Origin: Modestobacter sp. | Lineage (GTDB): Bacteria; Actinomycetota; Actinomycetes; Mycobacteriales; Geodermatophilaceae | Assembly (NCBI GenBank): GCA_025965775.1 | Contig: JAOPWG010000250.1 | Span: forward strand, 1 to 9,651 | DNA: 9,651 nt | Direction of reading: 5' to 3' | In this document: one piece after another, positions 8,801 through 9,651 of the stretch | Layout: each line of letters opens with the position of its first letter | Position numbering within the stretch: the first letter of the stretch is position 1 | The notes under the pieces: generated by a model | Database searches by the model: none | Told to the model about the DNA's origin: nothing | The model's input: the letters and a program-made list of their open reading frames with translations, nothing else | Made by a program: the position numbers and the translations under genes

Positions 8801-9651
8801 ACGACGTAGCGGATGCCGGGCACGGTCAGCGAGGTCTCGGCCACGTTGGTCGCCAGGACGACCCGCCGGCCGGTGTGCGGCTGGAACACCCGGTGCTGGT
8901 CGGCGGCCGAGAGCCGGGAGTAGAGCGGTAGCACCTCGGTGCCCGGGAACGCGCGCTCGGTGAGGGCGTCGGCGGTGTCACGGATCTCCCGCTCGCCGGC
9001 CAGGAACACCAGGACGTCGCCGGGGCCCTCGGCCACCAGCTCGTCCACGGCATCGACGATCGCGCTGACCTGGTCACGGTCGGGGTCGGCCGCCGGGCTG
9101 CCCGCCGGGGCTTCGGGGTCGACCACCGGGCGGTACCGCACCTCGACCGGATAGGTGCGGCCGCTGACCTCCACCACCGGGACCGGCCGCCCCTCGGTCG
9201 CGAAGTGCTTCGCGACCCGCTCCACGTCGATGGTGGCCGAGGTGATGATCAGCTTCAGGTCGGGCCGGCGCGGCAGCAGCTGGGCCAGGTAGCCCAGCAG
9301 GAAGTCGATGTTCAGGCTCCGCTCGTGAGCCTCGTCGATGATGATCGTGTCGTACTGGCGCAGCATCCGGTCCCGCTGCACCTCGGCCAGCAGCACACCG
9401 TCGGTCATCAGCTTGACCAGCGTGGCGTCCCCGACCTGCTCGGTGAAACGCACCTTCCAGCCGACCACGTCACCCAGCGGGCTGCCCAGCTCCTCGGCGA
9501 TCCGCTCGGCCACGGTGCGGGCGGCGATCCGGCGGGGCTGGGTGTGGCCGATGCGACCCCGGACGCCCCGGCCCAGCTCGAGCAGGATCTTCGGCAGCTG
9601 CGTCGTCTTGCCCGAGCCGGTCTCCCCGGCGACCACGACCACCTGCGAGTC
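5890..9651 (-). CDS. hrpA: DEAH-box ATP-dependent RNA helicase HrpA (5' end outside the window)
   Basis: 1253 residues are visible and the frame is open to the right edge, so the start and a short N-terminal region are missing. The GTG at 9642 is an internal Val, preceded by in-frame Asp-Ser-Gln as in family members. Superfamily 2 motifs appear in order (numbered from the edge): GETGSGKTTQ (9-18, Walker A), TQPRRIAART (37-46), DEAH (106-109), SATID (138-142), LVFLAGEREI (214-223), VVLATNVAETSLTVPG (264-279) and QRAGRCGR (315-322). A helicase-associated (HA2) region follows (about 350-530). The long C-terminal part of about 700 residues matches the bacterial HrpA-specific OB-fold/DUF3418 portion, which short DEAH helicases such as HrpB lack. 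HrpA acts on RNA in the cytoplasm, and in E. coli it has been linked to mRNA processing and stalled ribosomes. An insertion of about 20 Gly/Pro-rich residues (around 398-417) is probably a flexible loop. The gene is convergent with the HTH gene. Confidence 0.95.
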   Translation of the reverse strand, partial: DSQVVVVAGETGSGKTTQLPKILLELGRGVRGRIGHTQPRRIAARTVAERIAEELGSPLGDVVGWKVRFTEQVGDATLVKLMTDGVLLAEVQRDRMLRQYDTIIIDEAHERSLNIDFLLGYLAQLLPRRPDLKLIITSATIDVERVAKHFATEGRPVPVVEVSGRTYPVEVRYRPVVDPEAPAGSPAADPDRDQVSAIVDAVDELVAEGPGDVLVFLAGEREIRDTADALTERAFPGTEVLPLYSRLSAADQHRVFQPHTGRRVVLATNVAETSLTVPGIRYVVDPGTARISRYSHRTKVQRLPIEPVSQASARQRAGRCGRTSDGIAIRLYSEADFESRPEYTDPEILRTNLASVLLQMAALGLGEVADFPFIDPPDRRAVADGIALLEELGALAPESPAGEGGGRDRPTGPGAGLTDTGRALAALPLDPRMARMVVEADRRGVLEEVLVIAAGLTIQDPRERPAEHQQAADEMHARFADENSDFLSLLNLWRYLVEQQDALSGNQFRRTVKREFLHYLRIREWQDLHGQLRSTARRLGMGVGQLADSPDERGVSAALLAGLLSHVGMQAEPVKDRTGKPGRPGREYLGTRNTRFVLAPGTRLAKKPPRWVVAAELVETSRLFARTVARVDPEVVERLAAHLVTRQYSEPRWDARRGSVVATERVSLYGLPLVVGRRVQYGSIDPVVSRELFIRHALVQGEWTTHHHFAADNARALQQVAELEERARRRDIRVDDETVFELYDERVPADVVSVRHFDSWWKQARRERPDLLTFTPELLTNAAAAGQVRVEDYPDEVELTQGLTLPLSYAFAPGEAEDGVTVDVPLGVLDAVAEQTSGESLAFTVPGLRAELVTALLRTLPKQLRRGLVPIPDRVREVLPHIDPVEPLLPALARELRRATAVTVPPDAWHPEQVPDHLRATFRVLDDRHQLLASGKDLAALRAQVAPQSRASLARAASDLERTGLTSWSFGTLPRSVEVRRGGHVVTAYPALVDEGETVGVRVVATEAEADRLTWRGARRLLVLSAGSPVRPVVKSLSPRSRLALQFNPDGEIPDLVADCVDAAAVELMAAAGGPPRDEAAFAALVQTAREQFLPLTTDAVRRVEAVLTEAREVAVAIAAAPGRRVPEAAIADLRRQMGGLLHRGFVADAGRRRLPDLVRYLTAMTHRLEKLPANAARDALWMAQVAAVTAEYEQLRSRVPAGGGPDDPVSRVRWMVEELRVGLFAQAVGTPRPVSEQRIYKAIDGVLDRLSA

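Noticed and set aside
5044..8931. Very long plus-strand open frame (1295 codons) over the helicase gene
   Set aside because: It lies antisense to hrpA, is built from His/Gln/Arg/Pro/Gly-rich sequence without domain signatures, and crosses the HTH gene. Long stop-free antisense frames are a usual by-product of high-GC codon use.

Overview
The window is chromosomal DNA with very high GC content and dense coding, consistent with Actinomycetota. The gene set and protein style (CoxL/S/M-like hydroxylase, CynX-type MFS carrier, long HrpA helicase, small region-4-like HTH protein) suggest a soil actinobacterium such as a member of the Geodermatophilaceae. That family-level guess is inference, and no rRNA or marker gene is present to confirm it.

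Left part, minus strand (1-3616): three tightly coupled genes read right to left encode a molybdenum hydroxylase of the xanthine dehydrogenase/CO dehydrogenase superfamily. The order of transcription is large Mo-binding subunit, then small 2Fe-2S subunit, then medium FAD subunit. Stops and starts overlap (TGATG and GTGA), and each downstream gene has a good Shine-Dalgarno sequence. The large subunit carries the AYRGAGR loop of so-called form II enzymes, not the AYRCSFR loop of genuine aerobic CO dehydrogenase, so the substrate is unknown. A strong ribosome binding site at bases 2-9, directly after the last stop, shows that the operon continues beyond the left edge.

Divergent promoter (3617-3732) and transporter (3733-4968, plus): a short spacer with two inverted repeats separates the hydroxylase operon from a CynX/NimT-family MFS permease. 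One repeat resembles a CRP/FNR-type operator. The divergent layout suggests shared control and possibly a shared substrate, but this is inference.

Middle (4969-5512): a 52-residue acidic protein of unknown function lies on the minus strand. It is followed by the decayed C-terminal end of an RsbW-like ATP-binding protein (5241-5402, minus), with an in-frame TGA where the family has Trp and no N-terminal half. The fragment ends abruptly at a distinctly AT-richer stretch full of palindromes, which serves as the leader of a 122-residue helix-turn-helix protein (5513-5881, plus).

Right part (5890-9651, minus): the gene for the DEAH-box RNA helicase HrpA fills the rest. Its start lies outside the right edge, so only the first residues before the Walker A motif are missing.

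The most unusual places are the junction at about 5240-5510 (broken regulator gene next to an AT-rich palindromic leader) and the divergent control region at 3660-3700. I did not find a clearly new multi-gene system, CRISPR array, transposon or RNA gene.
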